In this document: positions 10,935-20,752 of the stretch, piece after piece | Position numbering within the stretch: the stretch's first letter is position 1 | Layout of the letters: every line of letters starts with the position of its first letter | Assembly (NCBI RefSeq): GCF_000372725.1 | Contig: NW_005200690.1 | Location: forward strand, 928,795-992,794 | Origin: Emiliania huxleyi CCMP1516 | Taxonomy: Eukaryota > Haptophyta > Isochrysidales > Noelaerhabdaceae | Direction: 5' to 3' | DNA length: 64,000 nucleotides | Program-made: the position numbers and the translations under genes | Notes under the pieces: model-generated | Told to the model about the DNA's origin: nothing | Database searches by the model: none | Seen by the model: only the letters and a program-made list of their open reading frames with translations

Positions 10935-12229
10935 GGAACGCAGTGCTGCCCGAAGGCATGAGCACCTGCCGGACCACGCGTTCCAGGACCGTATCTCTGT
11001 CGTCTCAGTCGCCTTCCCGCGCAGCCTCACCTCCATTGGCGAGTACGCCTTCTACAGCTGCTCCGCCCTTCGCTCCGTCACCTTCCCCGCCGGCCTCACC
11101 TCCACGGCGTGGGCGCCTTCTTCCGCTGCTCCCCCTCATTTCCCGCTGGCCTCACCTCGACCACGCTGCTGCTGCCCGATGGCCTCTCGACGATTGGCGA
11201 TTGTGCCTTCTTCGGCTGCCCCCTCGACTTAGGGGACCCCTAGGGTTCTGAGGGCCGGATTTTTTAAGAGCTTTTAAGAAATGAGGAGGTTTGGGGGCTT
11301 AAATTGCCATTTAAGAGATTGCAGGCACGGGGGGTCCCTCTTTTAAGACCGTTTAAGAAAATCGGCCTCACCGGCATGCGTCTCGCTCTCGGCTCTCGCT
11401 GGGTTTTCCGCGCCGTTTTCTCCAATTGTCCAATACTGCCGTTATTAGGCACAAACCCGCCTCTGAAGACACATCTGTAAGTCTGGTGCACTGACAGGAG
11501 CCATACTCGCATAGGGGACGCGTGCTAGCTGACTGTAGCCAGCTTCCCGGCCTCCGGCGTCTTCCGGGAGCCTCCGGGAGCCTCCCGGACCATCGACCTC
11601 GGGAGCTCTCCCGCACCGTTTTAAGCGTTTAAGACCGTTTAAGGAATCGGCGGCCCAGCAGCTCTTAAAACCGGCCCGGGCCGGTTTTAAGCCGTTTAAG
11701 CCGCAGGCGCCCCAGGGCCCACCCTTTTAAGCCTAAGGGGTCCCCTAAGCCCCTCGACGACGAAGCGAAGGCAGCAGTGCGGGCCATCAACGTACATCAA
11801 CTTTTGGGCGGTGCAACCTCCAATCGACGCGCAAGGGCACGCCACTGTGCCGGAGGGCCTCACTTCGCCTTCTACAACTGCTCGTCGCTCGTCTCCGTCA
11901 CCCTCCCTCCCACCCTCACCTCCATCGGCAGACGCGCCTTCTCCGCCTGCTCCTCCCTCACCTCCATTTCCTTTCCTGCCGGTCTGACCACCATCGGCTT
12001 CGCAGCCTTCGCAAGCTGCCCCTCCCTCACCCGCGTCACCGTGCCAACCACCGCCACCACCGTCCTCCGCCTCCCGCCCGCAAAGATGCGCTGGTACGAG
12101 GCGGTGGACGGGGCTCTGGCCTACAAGCGCTGCCGCCCCCTCCTCTACGGCTGGCTAGAGCGGGCCCAGATCGGGCTCGGCTCGTACGGCCCGGACGGCG
12201 CGGCGCGCAAGCGCGGGCGAGGAGTTTGA
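10935..12229 (+). pseudogene. BspA-like leucine-rich-repeat gene, frameshifted and split by a MITE
   Basis: Two blocks read as LRR_5/BspA-type repeats: 10965-11225 (SVAFPRSLTSIGEYAFYSCS, ALRSVTFPAGLTS, LPDGLSTIGDCAFFGCP) and 11860-12065 (FAFYNCSSLVSVTLPPTL, SIGRRAFSACSSLTSISF, TIGFAAFASCPSLTRVTV). The unit consensus is roughly aLTSIGxxAFxxCssLxSVxfP. The left block needs at least two frame changes (around 11100-11140) to keep the repeat register, and a 522-bp MITE interrupts the gene at 11228. Downstream, residues such as RWYEAVDGALAYKR continue open to 12229. Such cell-surface or secreted LRR proteins are abundant in some algae. No start codon can be fixed. Frame changes could in part be sequence errors, but the insertion is structural. 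Confidence 0.7.
11228..11749. mobile_element. 522-bp non-autonomous TIR transposon (MITE), 8-bp target-site duplication
   Basis: Ends are inverted: CTTAGGGGACCCCTAGG at the left, and CCTAAGGGGTCCCCTAAG at the right (reverse complement CTTAGGGGACCCCTTAGG). Both ends are flanked by the same 8 bp, CCCCTCGA (11220-11227 and 11750-11757). The interior has no ORF and is rich in TTTTAAG and CCGTTTAAG motifs on both strands. An 8-bp duplication fits hAT, P or Merlin-type transposases, but the terminal bases are not the usual hAT ones. No transposase is present. Near-perfect termini and duplication suggest a young insertion. Confidence 0.85.
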
Positions 12230-12448
12230 GGGCGACTTTGGGCACGGCGCTGCGGCGGGATCGTCAGGCGCATGAGAGCAAGCGATCCCACGACAGCGTC
12301 TGTGGGGACTACATGATGATCCGTACATGAAGGGTGGAGGGGCCGTCCGCGGAACTAGGCGGCACGGGAAGGGAAACCCGCCGTGCTTTTCTTCTTTTTT
12401 GCCGTGGGCTCCGTACCGCCGAGCGGCGGCGCCAGACATCGCGCACTC
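12230..12448. other. Short intergenic/5' UTR of the next gene
   Basis: Stretch between the LRR remnant and the start codon at 12449. A T-rich patch (CTTTTCTTCTTTTTTGCC) lies at 12383-12400. No gene is seen. Confidence 0.4.
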
Positions 12449-13692
12449 ATGGCAGGCAAGAGCCTGCGACGCCGCGTCGAGGATGCGGTTGCCGAGGCCA
12501 TAGCGGACCACGATCCGAACCAGCGGCTTCCCGGGCGCGACTATGAGGATGTGCTCTATGACGTCGCGGACAAGGTCTTTTCCACCATCACAGAAGAGAA
12601 CCGCGACGCGCTCGACGACGAGGATATGGCGTACATAGCCAGAAAGACGAGGAAGCTCGTGGCTGCTGCGCTGGATGCTCTCGACCCACCAGCGCCGCCG
12701 CCCAAGCTGCGCTACGCCATGTTCGATCGCGTCGTCTGCAACGTGGGCGGCGAGCGGAGGTGGGCGCCCGGCACGGTGATGTCTGTGCTCGAGGACGACC
12801 CTGATGACGTCACGGGCCAGGCTAAGCTGCCGTACGTGGTCAAGATGGACCCGCCCAACGGCCGCCTCATCTCGGTCCCAAAGGACGTGTACGACGTCTG
12901 CCGCTCGGAGGTTTGCTTCGGGCAGAGGGCGGGCGCGCTCTGGTTCACGCTCTTCTGCCTGCCGCAGCAGCCCGCCAAGAAGTCGGCGGCACGCCTCGCG
13001 TAGACGCCGCAAGCTAGCACGTCGCCAATGCACATACGCGACGTCCGCCCTCGCTGCCGCCTCTCGCCTCACATGACTGGCCCTCGCTGCGCCGCCTCTC
13101 AAACGAACTCACCGACCCGCCGGCTGTGCGACCCAGGCGCGCCGCTTCAGCGTCGGCGACCGCGTCGCGTGCGCCGTCGAGGATGAGAGCAACGACTACT
13201 CCGCTTGGGCGGCGGGCACCGTGCTCGCCGTCGACCACAGCGTCGCAGAGGACGCGGCGGCGCTGGTGCCGGGCCGGGAGTGGGGCGGCGCGGCGGGCTG
13301 TGTCCCGTACCAGGTCGGCCTCGACGCGGGCGGCAAGGTGCTCGCGCACCGCGACGAGCACTGGCTGGTCCGCGACTTGGCGCTGCAGCCCGAGGGGCCG
13401 CGCGTCGACGCCGGCGGCGCGCACTGCAGCCTCGCGCGTCAGTCCCTCCCACCTCAGCCCTCTCCACCAGCTCACTCCTCTCTGTGCAGGCACGCGCTGC
13501 CTCACGCGGCTCGTCCGAAGGCAGAGCGCCGGCGGCGACGGGTGGGAGGCGGCCTCTCAACCACCCCACGCGCCAAGACACGTCCACGACATGCCCGTGA
13601 CGCGTCCCGGACTCGTCCCGCAGGCGGTCGACCACCACACGCGCAAGAGACGCGCGTGCGCGGCGCCCGACTCGGAGGAAGACGACGAGTGA
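12449..13692 (+). CDS. Protein with two chromo/Tudor-like 'PYxVxLD' modules, function unknown
   Basis: Four exons: 12449-12910, 13137-13416, 13490-13548 and 13624-13692, about 289 residues. Residues 1-85 are helical and acidic. Two beta-barrel-like modules follow with the pattern 'F-x-V-x-D-R-V-x-C ... W-x-x-G-T-V ... P-Y-x-V-x-x-D-x-x-G-x-x-I': RYAMFDRVVCNVGG with YVVKMDPPNGRLISVPKD, and RFSVGDRVACAVED with VPYQVGLDAGGKVLAHRD. The tail is basic then acidic (HHTRKRR, DSEEDDE). The same module occurs three times in the gene at 48408-50922. Tudor/chromo/MBT-like barrels commonly bind modified histones, and that role is inferred. Intron 1 is GT-AG. Introns 2 (13417-13489) and 3 (13549-13623) have GC donors, and both are flanked by imperfect direct repeats. 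Confidence 0.75.
13549..13650 (+). repeat. Imperfect direct repeat bounding an intron
   Basis: The first 30 or so bases of the intron at 13549 (GCGGCC ... ACCACCCCACGCGCC) recur in diverged form at the start of the following exon at 13624 (GCGGTC ... ACCACCACACGCGC). The intron core carries GACACGTCC/GACATGCCC units of the type seen in other introns of the window. Confidence 0.65.
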
Positions 13693-14424
13693 GGAAAGGG
13701 CCATGACCTGTCGTATGTCGGGAACGCCGGGTGCGGCGCCCCTCAGGTGACGAGTTCTCGCCGCGGCATTCGAGGTAATCCTCAACCCCCCTTTCCCCAC
13801 CTGGACTGGCCTTGGCCCGAGCTTGCCCCCGCCGGCCGCCGCAGCCCGCCCGCCGCCGATGAGGATGACACCCGGGCGCACGTCGCGCGATCGCGATGGA
13901 CTACTTGTGCCATCGGCGCCACGCGGTCGATTATATTAAATTAAATGATTATAGCCCTTTCATGGTAACGCGCCGCGCGCGCGCGCGGGGCTATGCGTCC
14001 TGCGTGAACCTCTTTTAGAGCTTAGACCTTAGTTTTTTCGTTTTTAGCATCTCGACGATTCTTTTGCAAGCTTACTCGGGCCCAGTACCTTGATGAGTGA
14101 CTTTGGACCACCACGAACTGACTGGGGCTCCGCACGCGCGCACCGGGGGCAGCCGCCACACTGCCGCGACATGCAGTTACATGCACCGAAAGCTTTAGCT
14201 GCTACCTGGGTGCGGCGGCAGCCGGCGCGGCGCGGCGGCGGGCACGCGCGGGAGCTCGTTGGCGCGGAGGCGCGCCGTGGTCCTGTAGCCAGCGCGACCA
14301 CTGCCCTCCTCGCACGAGGCAGCGGCAGCAGAGCGACGCGCACAACGCGCAGACGACGACGACGCCACGATGCGCGCAGCGGCGGCGCGGGCGAGGGCGG
14401 CTGCGTCGGTAGCTGGCGGCGGGT
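13693..14424. other. Convergent intergenic region
   Basis: Between two stop codons. Contains a CG dinucleotide run (13970-13990, potential Z-DNA) next to an AT-rich patch (ATTATATTAAATTAAATG, 13929-13946), and a T-rich stretch at 14030-14050. No gene is supported. Confidence 0.45.
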
Positions 14425-16929
14425 TTACGACCGCGCATCAAACCTCGCGATGGATCCCGCCCACTCCCGCTGCCACTCGTCGTCGCTCATGCACTTGCGG
14501 TAGTGTGCCTGCACCAACTTGCTCGAGAAGACGTTCAGTGCCATGAACTCGCGAAGCTTGGCGCACAGCGCGCCGGCGTCGCGCGTCTCGAGCACCGCCG
14601 GTTGCTCGAGCGCCCACGAACACAGCGCACGCTCGTCGATGCGACGCACGCCGAGCACGCGCTTCGCTCCAGTGGACGAAAGAAGCGCGCGCGAAGAGGA
14701 GCGCCCGCCGAAGCGAACCTCATCACGTGCGCACACCTGCTGCCAGCTCTCGGCCTCGCCGTCGTCGTCGTCGCTGCCGTCGTCGTCGTCGCTACCGTCA
14801 CTCTTGTCGCCCTCCTCCTCCTCCTCACCGCCTGCAGCGCGGGCGCCGCCGCCTCTGCCGCCCTCGTCACGGCGGCCCGCGCCGAGCCGCAGCAGTGCCG
14901 TACGCAGCCCGACGGTGCGGCGCCACTTTTGCTCAGCTGTGAAAGGACCTATCCGCGCCACTCCGACCTGCAGGCAGCCGCCCACGATCCGCTCCAGCAT
15001 CTGCTGATCGCCCACTTCCCATTTGTCGCTGAGATTGCCGCCGCGGCCGCCGTCGCCGTGCTCGTGGAGGTAGCGGAGCGCGGCCATCGCGAGCGAGATC
15101 GCCGCTGCCGCCGCCATCGTCAGCTTCGGGGGCGCGTCGGGCTGGTTTTGGTACATGGCAGCCGCTAGCGCTTGCCACAGCCTCTTGTCGAGACTCTTGA
15201 GCAGTGCGCGCGCGTGCCGTGCCGCGCCCGAGCCGGAGGACTCCATCTCCTCGAGGCACGCCTCGCCGATTCCGGACAGGAGCGCGGTCGCGCGCGCGTC
15301 GTCTCCCTGCCGCGTGAACCAAGCGCACGCAAACGACGCTGCCGGCCCAAGAGCGTCGCCACACGACTGCCGGACGAGTGGGTCGAGCCACAGCTGCACC
15401 GCACGCGCGCACGCCGCACGACCGATGCACGAGTCGCGCGGCTCCGCGCCGACACCGTCGTGCGCGGAGCACATGCCCGGCTGCCGCGACTCGAAGCCAG
15501 CGCCGAGCAGCAGGTTGTAATGCAGGAAGCAGTACTCGTACGCGCCGCAGTCGCCCCACGGGTCGAGATCGTACTCAAACTCCTCGTCGACCGTCGCCTC
15601 GCGGCCCATGGCCGCCTCGACGCGCCCACGACGCACCAAGCTACGCTTGAGGAGCGGCTCATTGAGCATCACCTGCGGCATGCCGGGCACCGCCCACAGC
15701 AGCTCCCACGACTCGCTCGCGTACCGCGCCGCCACGCCGCGAGCCAGGCCGTGCATCTGGTAGCCGATGTCACCCGAGTCTTCGGCCTGGTTCGTCTTCA
15801 GCAGGTGGCCAAGTCGATACAGCACCGCAGCCACGTCAGCGTCCGGCGCCGCCTGCCCGAGCGAGCGAGCGAGGGCCGCCACGCACGCGGCGGCATCCAT
15901 CCGACCGACCTTTGCCAGATCCGGCGCGCGGCACACACGCTTGAACACTGGCCAGTGCGCGCGCTGCGCCTGTGCGCTCGCGTACCACACCACGCGGCAG
16001 CGTGCGCAAAGCCCGCCCCCGCCGCCGCCCTCGGCGCCGCGTTCCTCGAGAGAATAGTGGCACACCCGGCGCGACAGCCACTCGTGCCACTGCTTCCACT
16101 GGCCGTCGTCCTCGAGCTCCTTCGCCATCTCGGCGTCAACTCCCTCGACGGTGGCGGCGAGTGCCTTCTCCATCAGGCCCGCCTCGTCCGGCCCGAGCCC
16201 GTCCTGCACGCTGCCCGCATCCGCCGCGGCTGGCGCTGGTGCCGCGGCTGGCGCGGCGAGCACGGCAGGCGGGCGGCCCGGCCGCAGGTTGTGAGGGCGC
16301 ACGGCGATGCGCTCGCCACTCGCGTCGCCGAGGCTCACGGGGTACCGGGTGTCGGGCCCAAACTCCTCCGCCGTTTGCCGGCCACCGATGACACCCCAGC
16401 GTCCGTTGAGCTCGCTCTTGGACAGCCCCGTGAGCCAGACCGGCGCGCCGCGCGCGAGGAAGCGGTCGAGCTGCCGCAGCATCAGCGCCGCGCGCTCGTC
16501 CCGGCCACACGCCGCGGCGACCTCGTCGGTGAGTGCGTCCTCCTCCGGAGCCGGCAGCGCCGCCGAAGCCACGAACGCCTCGTGCGCCGCCTCGAGCGCC
16601 TCGCCCTTGCTGCCATACTTCTCGAAGGCGCATGGAAGCTTGCGCACACGGTAGGCAAGGAGCAGCCGCTCTGACCGCGACAGTCCCTCGCGCGGCGGCT
16701 CGAGCGAGCGGTCGTGGAGCCACGCGTCGAGCTCGACATCGGTCATCTTGCCGATGAGCTCCTTCTCATGCTCCACGCCCTCCACGCAGAGTGTGCCGAG
16801 GTGCGGCTCGTCGAGCATCCAGAAGGTAAGGCCGCGTTCTTCGGGCGGAAAGCCGCGCGTGGCTGAGAGCACGTCGTCCGACAAGCGCGCCGATGCCTTG
16901 CCGCCCCCGATCCATGGCCGGCCGGGCAT
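14425..16929 (-). CDS. Large single-exon protein with degenerate MYND zinc finger
   Basis: 834 residues without introns. Around residue 300 a Cys/His cluster (VCHYSLEERG ... LCARCRVVWYASAQAQRAHW ... FKRVC) has the spacing of a MYND finger, the fold that recruits partners through proline-rich motifs, though the usual CQ pair is AQ. Residues about 185-240 carry the module LTGLSKSELNGRWGVIGG ... YPVSLGD ... IAVRPHNLRP, shared with the ankyrin gene at 55361 and the RING gene at 48408. The C-terminal half is helical with an acidic Glu/Asp run (EEEEEGDKSDGSDDDDG) about 125 residues from the end. No enzymatic domain was recognised. Lack of introns contrasts with the intron-rich neighbours and is shared with the other repeat-protein genes here. 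The start at 16929 is the first ATG of the frame. Confidence 0.8.
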   Translation of the reverse strand: MPGRPWIGGGKASARLSDDVLSATRGFPPEERGLTFWMLDEPHLGTLCVEGVEHEKELIGKMTDVELDAWLHDRSLEPPREGLSRSERLLLAYRVRKLPCAFEKYGSKGEALEAAHEAFVASAALPAPEEDALTDEVAAACGRDERAALMLRQLDRFLARGAPVWLTGLSKSELNGRWGVIGGRQTAEEFGPDTRYPVSLGDASGERIAVRPHNLRPGRPPAVLAAPAAAPAPAAADAGSVQDGLGPDEAGLMEKALAATVEGVDAEMAKELEDDGQWKQWHEWLSRRVCHYSLEERGAEGGGGGGLCARCRVVWYASAQAQRAHWPVFKRVCRAPDLAKVGRMDAAACVAALARSLGQAAPDADVAAVLYRLGHLLKTNQAEDSGDIGYQMHGLARGVAARYASESWELLWAVPGMPQVMLNEPLLKRSLVRRGRVEAAMGREATVDEEFEYDLDPWGDCGAYEYCFLHYNLLLGAGFESRQPGMCSAHDGVGAEPRDSCIGRAACARAVQLWLDPLVRQSCGDALGPAASFACAWFTRQGDDARATALLSGIGEACLEEMESSGSGAARHARALLKSLDKRLWQALAAAMYQNQPDAPPKLTMAAAAAISLAMAALRYLHEHGDGGRGGNLSDKWEVGDQQMLERIVGGCLQVGVARIGPFTAEQKWRRTVGLRTALLRLGAGRRDEGGRGGGARAAGGEEEEEGDKSDGSDDDDGSDDDDGEAESWQQVCARDEVRFGGRSSSRALLSSTGAKRVLGVRRIDERALCSWALEQPAVLETRDAGALCAKLREFMALNVFSSKLVQAHYRKCMSDDEWQREWAGSIARFDARS

Positions 16930-17008
16930 GTTCGAGGCGGCCTCGACGCTATCGCGGCCCCGAGAGCTCCCGCGTTTTTGGAAAGAATTTCTACATCAGC
17001 GCAGGAAA

Positions 17009-17130
17009 GAATCCCTGTGTGGGGGCGGCGTGCCGTCCTCCCATCCCTCCCTTGGGTTGTCTGTTTTCTTTCTTTCTTTCTTTTAAACAACCCCTCCCTT
17101 GGGTTGTCCGTTTTCTTTATTTTTTTAAAC
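17009..17130 (+). repeat. SINE-like dispersed repeat, copy 1, with partial second unit
   Basis: Matches the family core ATCCCTGTGTGG ... GCGGCGTGCCGTCCTCCC ... CCTCCCTTGGGTTGT followed by TTTC repeats. A second, truncated unit (CCTCCCTTGGGTTGTCCG plus T-rich tail) follows directly at 17092. Other copies lie at 26078, 53576, 54939 and (reverse, truncated) 57195. Confidence 0.8.
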
Positions 17131-17222
17131 AAAAACTCTCCGGCAGACAGGCTCGACACAGGTGCGAACTGGCGCGTGCTAGTTTAAGGAAGAAAATATC
17201 GCTCAAGCGCTCAGAGAGGTGA

Positions 17223-20156
17223 TCAGACAGGGCGCGGGGCGAGCCACATCATCACTGGCTCGCGGCAATACGGACACTCTCGCATCAGCTCGGAGCATGG
17301 ACCGCAAACGCACAAGTGGCTGCACGGCACCGCGAGGTGAGACTTCGGCCGCTCGAAGCATATGATGCACGATGTCTCGCCCCCCATCGTGGACTCGGGG
17401 GCAGCCGGCCGCCCCGTGTCGAGGCCGGCGTCGGCTAGTGAGACGGCAGCAAGCGGCTCGGTGACTGGCAGATGCTGCTCCGCCGCCTCTCCCGCCTCTG
17501 ACCCGATCAAGCGCTCGATGGCGCCGACCCGCTCCTCGAGGCTACCCTCGGTCGCCGCGCCGAGGCTCGCCTCCAGCCGCTCGACACGCAGCGGCAAGTC
17601 CCCGCCTCCGCCGGTCGACTCGCTGCTCACCGCCGCCTCACACCTCGACACCCGACGCGCCAGCGCCTCCTCCGCATCCACCTCTGACCGGCGCAGCGCC
17701 TCTGCCAGCTCCGCATCCTCGCGCAGCGCCGCCCGCTCTGCCGCACCCGCTAGCTCTGCCGCCTCGCGCTCCGCCCGCCTCGCCGCCTCCTGCGCAGCAG
17801 CCAGCTGCGCCGCCCTCTCCTCCTGTGCGCGAACCTCTGCCGCAGCCTTCGCCCTCCGCTCCTCCTCGAGCGCGAAAGCAGACGGCGCCTTCTTGGCCTT
17901 ATTGTTCTTCGCCTTGGCCTCCTTCTTGGCAGCCGATGCCTCCGCCGCCTTTGCGCGCCGCCTCGCCTTCTCCTCCTCCGCCCTCCTGTCCGCAGCCTCC
18001 TTGTCGCGCCGCGCCGCCTCTGCCTGAGCGGCCTTGCGCGCCGCCGCGGCCGCCCGCTGCTCCTCTCGCTGCGCCTCCTCCGCCGCAAGCCTCTCCGCCT
18101 CCCTCGCCCGCAGCGTCTCCTCTGCTGCCGCGCGCTCAGCGGCCAGCTTCGCCTCCGCCTCCGCCGCAATGGCTCGCCTCTGCTCCTCCAGCGCCGCCGC
18201 ACCCGCCGCCCGGCGCGCCTCGTCCGCCGCTCGCTCTGCCTCGCGCTGTCGTGCCGCCTGCTCGCGCTCTCGCGCCGCCGCCGCTTCCTCCCGCTCGCGC
18301 TGCTCGCGCCGCCCCTTGACCTCGAGCGCCTTCTCGGCCGCCTTCTCGGCCGCCTCCGCCTCCCTCAGCGCCGCTGCGTGCTCTGTGAGAGCGCGCACAC
18401 ACCCGGCGTGGTCCGCTTCAGGAGCACTGGCGGCGTCGGCAGTAGCTAACACCTTGGCCGCCTCCTTCTTGGCGAGCTGCAGCGCGGACCAGCCGTCTGG
18501 AGAGCAAGCCTTTGCATCTGCGCCAGCCCGAAGCAAGCGGAGCACGACGGCGGGGTGGCCGTAGAAGGCGGCGTGCATCAGCGCGGTGCTGCCGTCGCTG
18601 CTCTGCAGGTTGATCTCAGCGCCGTGCTGCAGCAGCAGCTCGACCACCCGCTCGTGGCCGTAGCGGGCGGCGCACATCAGGGCGGTGCCACCGCCGCTGT
18701 CCTGCAGGTTGACCTCAGCGCCGTGCTGCAGCAGCAGCTCGACCACCCGCTCGTAGCCTTTGCCGGCGGCGGCCGTCAGCGCGGTGCCGCCGTCGCTCCT
18801 CTGCAGGTTGATCTCAGCACCGTGCCGCAGCAGCAGATCGACCACCAGCTCGTGGCCGTTGCCAGCGGCGAGCATCAGGGCGGCGCGGCCGTCGCTGCTC
18901 TGCAGGTTGACCTCAGCGCCGCGCCGGATCAACAGCTCGACCACCCGCTCGTGGCCGTAGAAGGCGGCGTGCATCAGCGCGGTGCTGCCGTCGCTGCTCT
19001 GCAGGTTGATCTCAGCGCCGTGCTGCAGCAGCAGCTCGACCACCCGCTCGTGGCCGTAGCGGGCGGCGCACATCAGGGCGGTGCCGCCGCCGCTGTCCTG
19101 CAGGTTGACCTCAGCGCCGTGCTGCAGCAGCAGCTCGACCACCCGCTCGTAGCCTTTGCCGGCGGCGGCCGTCAGCGCGGTGAAGCCTTTGCTGTTCTGC
19201 AGGTTGACCTCAGCGCCGTGCCGAATCAGCAGCTCGACCACCCGCTCGTGGCCTTCCCGGGCGGCGCCCATCAGCGCGGTGCCGCCGTCGCTCCTCTGCA
19301 GGTTGATCTCAGCACCGTGCCGCAGCAGCAGATCGACCACCAGCTCGTGGCCGTTGCCAGCGGCGAGCATCAGGGCGGCGCGGCCGTCGCTGCTCTGCAG
19401 GTTGACCTCAGCGCCGCGCCGGATCAACAGCTCGACCACCCGCTCGTGGCCGTAGTAGGCGGCGTTCATCAGCGCGGCGAAGCCGTCGCTGTTCTGCAGG
19501 TTGACCTCTGCGCCGTGCTGGAGCAGCAGCTCGACCATCCGCTCGTGGCCTTGGATGGCGGCGCCCAACAGCGCGGTCCAACCATTCAGGTTGATCTCCG
19601 CGCCGTGCCGAATCAGCAGCTCGACCACCCGCTCGTGGCCTTCCTGGGCGGCGAGCATCAGGGCGGTCCAGCCGTTGCTGTCCTGCTGGTTGATCTCCGC
19701 GCCGTGCCGAATCAGCAGCTCGACCACCCGCTCGTGGCCGTTGCCAGCGGCGAGCATCAGCGCGGTGCGGCCGTCGCTACTCTGCAGGTTGACGTCCGCG
19801 CCGCGCTGCAGCAGCAAGTCGACCACCCGCTCGTGGCCGTTCTCGGCGGCGAGCATTAGTGCGGTCCAGCCGTTACTGTTCTGCAGGTTGATCTCCGCGC
19901 CTCGCCGAAGCAGCAGCTCGACCACCCGCTCCTGGCCTTGGCTGGCGGCGCCCATCAGCAGCGTGATGCCGCTCTCCTTGCCTCTCTCGTACGTCGCGTC
20001 GGCCCGCCCGCCACTGTCGAGCCACGCCAGCACCGCCTCCTCCTCGCCTCGCTCCGCCGCTAGCACGGCCGCGTCGGAACAGCTCAGGGAACCTGCGCCG
20101 CTGCCAAGCTCGCGTGCACGGGGCGGGCCGCAGCCAAGCCCGCGAACACTCACCAT
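17223..20156 (-). CDS. Ankyrin-repeat protein with C-terminal RING finger (putative E3 ubiquitin ligase)
   Basis: 977 residues, single exon. Residues about 40-570 hold sixteen or so ankyrin repeats of 33 residues (consensus DGxTALMxAAxxGHERVVELLLQHGAEINLQ). Residues about 590-820 form an Ala/Glu/Arg-rich coiled coil. The last 45 residues are a C3HC4-type RING: CIICF ... CSHLCVCGPCSEL ... CPYCREPV. Ankyrin-RING proteins of the XB3/MIB class use the ankyrins for substrate choice and the RING for E2 binding, which is the likely role here. A block of four repeats near the end (396 bp) is almost identical to its neighbour, showing recent expansion. The penultimate unit (HPAVVLRLLRAGADAKA) and the coiled coil are shared with the partial gene at 62085, so the two are paralogues, but that one lacks the RING. 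Confidence 0.9.
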   Translation of the reverse strand: MVSVRGLGCGPPRARELGSGAGSLSCSDAAVLAAERGEEEAVLAWLDSGGRADATYERGKESGITLLMGAASQGQERVVELLLRRGAEINLQNSNGWTALMLAAENGHERVVDLLLQRGADVNLQSSDGRTALMLAAGNGHERVVELLIRHGAEINQQDSNGWTALMLAAQEGHERVVELLIRHGAEINLNGWTALLGAAIQGHERMVELLLQHGAEVNLQNSDGFAALMNAAYYGHERVVELLIRRGAEVNLQSSDGRAALMLAAGNGHELVVDLLLRHGAEINLQRSDGGTALMGAAREGHERVVELLIRHGAEVNLQNSKGFTALTAAAGKGYERVVELLLQHGAEVNLQDSGGGTALMCAARYGHERVVELLLQHGAEINLQSSDGSTALMHAAFYGHERVVELLIRRGAEVNLQSSDGRAALMLAAGNGHELVVDLLLRHGAEINLQRSDGGTALTAAAGKGYERVVELLLQHGAEVNLQDSGGGTALMCAARYGHERVVELLLQHGAEINLQSSDGSTALMHAAFYGHPAVVLRLLRAGADAKACSPDGWSALQLAKKEAAKVLATADAASAPEADHAGCVRALTEHAAALREAEAAEKAAEKALEVKGRREQREREEAAAAREREQAARQREAERAADEARRAAGAAALEEQRRAIAAEAEAKLAAERAAAEETLRAREAERLAAEEAQREEQRAAAAARKAAQAEAARRDKEAADRRAEEEKARRRAKAAEASAAKKEAKAKNNKAKKAPSAFALEEERRAKAAAEVRAQEERAAQLAAAQEAARRAEREAAELAGAAERAALREDAELAEALRRSEVDAEEALARRVSRCEAAVSSESTGGGGDLPLRVERLEASLGAATEGSLEERVGAIERLIGSEAGEAAEQHLPVTEPLAAVSLADAGLDTGRPAAPESTMGGETSCIICFERPKSHLAVPCSHLCVCGPCSELMRECPYCREPVMMWLAPRPV
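18562..19353 (-). repeat. Tandem duplication of a four-ankyrin block
   Basis: About 396 bp starting at 18562 and again at 18958 are almost identical, coding the same four repeats (KGYERVV, RYGHERVV, FYGHERVV and NGHELVV units) in the same order. Identity is much higher than between other repeats of the protein. Confidence 0.7.
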
Positions 20157-20605
20157 CTCGCGTGCAGGGGTTTCTTCTTTCCGTAAATTTTGGCTAAGGG
20201 CTCTGCCCGCAAGGCGCCCGCGTAAAAAAACAAAAGAAAAAACTCTGGTTCCGTGCTGTAGAGCCTACTGTATACTTGATGCAGAGCTTTCCGACGTCAT
20301 TTTGTTCGCCGCTCCGCTCTCGGCGCCCGCGCCCGCCGCCCGCGCCCCGCCCCTTTTGCGCAGCAACACCTTAAACTTCATGGCCCTCCAAATTCGGGTC
20401 GGAGCGTAGCGGAGTGGGACCCGAGTTTGAAAAAGGCGACGGACGCTTGCGTCCTAGCCTCCACCAACGCCTCCCCGGCGCAGAGCAGGGGCCCCCGGAG
20501 GGATGCACAACCGCTCCACGCCACGCCGCTTGCGGCGGTCCTATTCCCAGCTCGCGGGGCCACTTCTTATTTTTATCTTCACTTTCGTTGACAATCCGCG
20601 CACAC
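20157..20605. other. 5' flank of the ankyrin-RING gene
   Basis: Upstream of the minus-strand start. Includes an A-rich stretch (20220-20245) and a short inverted pair (ATTCGGGTCGGAG at 20392, GGGACCCGAGTTT at 20415). No gene is seen. Confidence 0.4.
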
Positions 20606-20752
20606 GCCCACCGCCCCGCCTAGGTGGGAAAGAGATGAGGATATTTAATAGCCCGCTCAGGGAGGGGTCTCAAACACATATCTCGTACGGCTTTATGGGA
20701 GGTAAAGGTGGCGGCGTCACGCTGGCACGCTGCCCGGCTTCCCGGGACAGCC
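20606..20752 (+). repeat. Dispersed repeat family B, copy 1
   Basis: CCGCCCCGCCTAGG, GAGATGAGGA, then GGGAGGTAAAGGT and GGCGTCACGCTG lead to CGCTGCCCGGCTTCCCG. The same ordered blocks recur at 53370-53485 with small indels. No ORF. Flanks differ, so it is a dispersed repeat and not part of a larger duplication. Confidence 0.7.

Noticed and set aside
11228-11749. Reading the MITE as a spliceosomal intron of the LRR gene
   Set aside because: The ends are inverted repeats with an 8-bp target duplication, there is no GT/GC donor at the left edge, and the surrounding frames are broken independently.
18555-19859. Long plus-strand open frame opposite the ankyrin-RING gene
   Set aside because: It is the antisense of the 33-residue ankyrin repeats. 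Its own 'repeats' simply mirror them, and the sense strand carries the complete RING and coiled coil.
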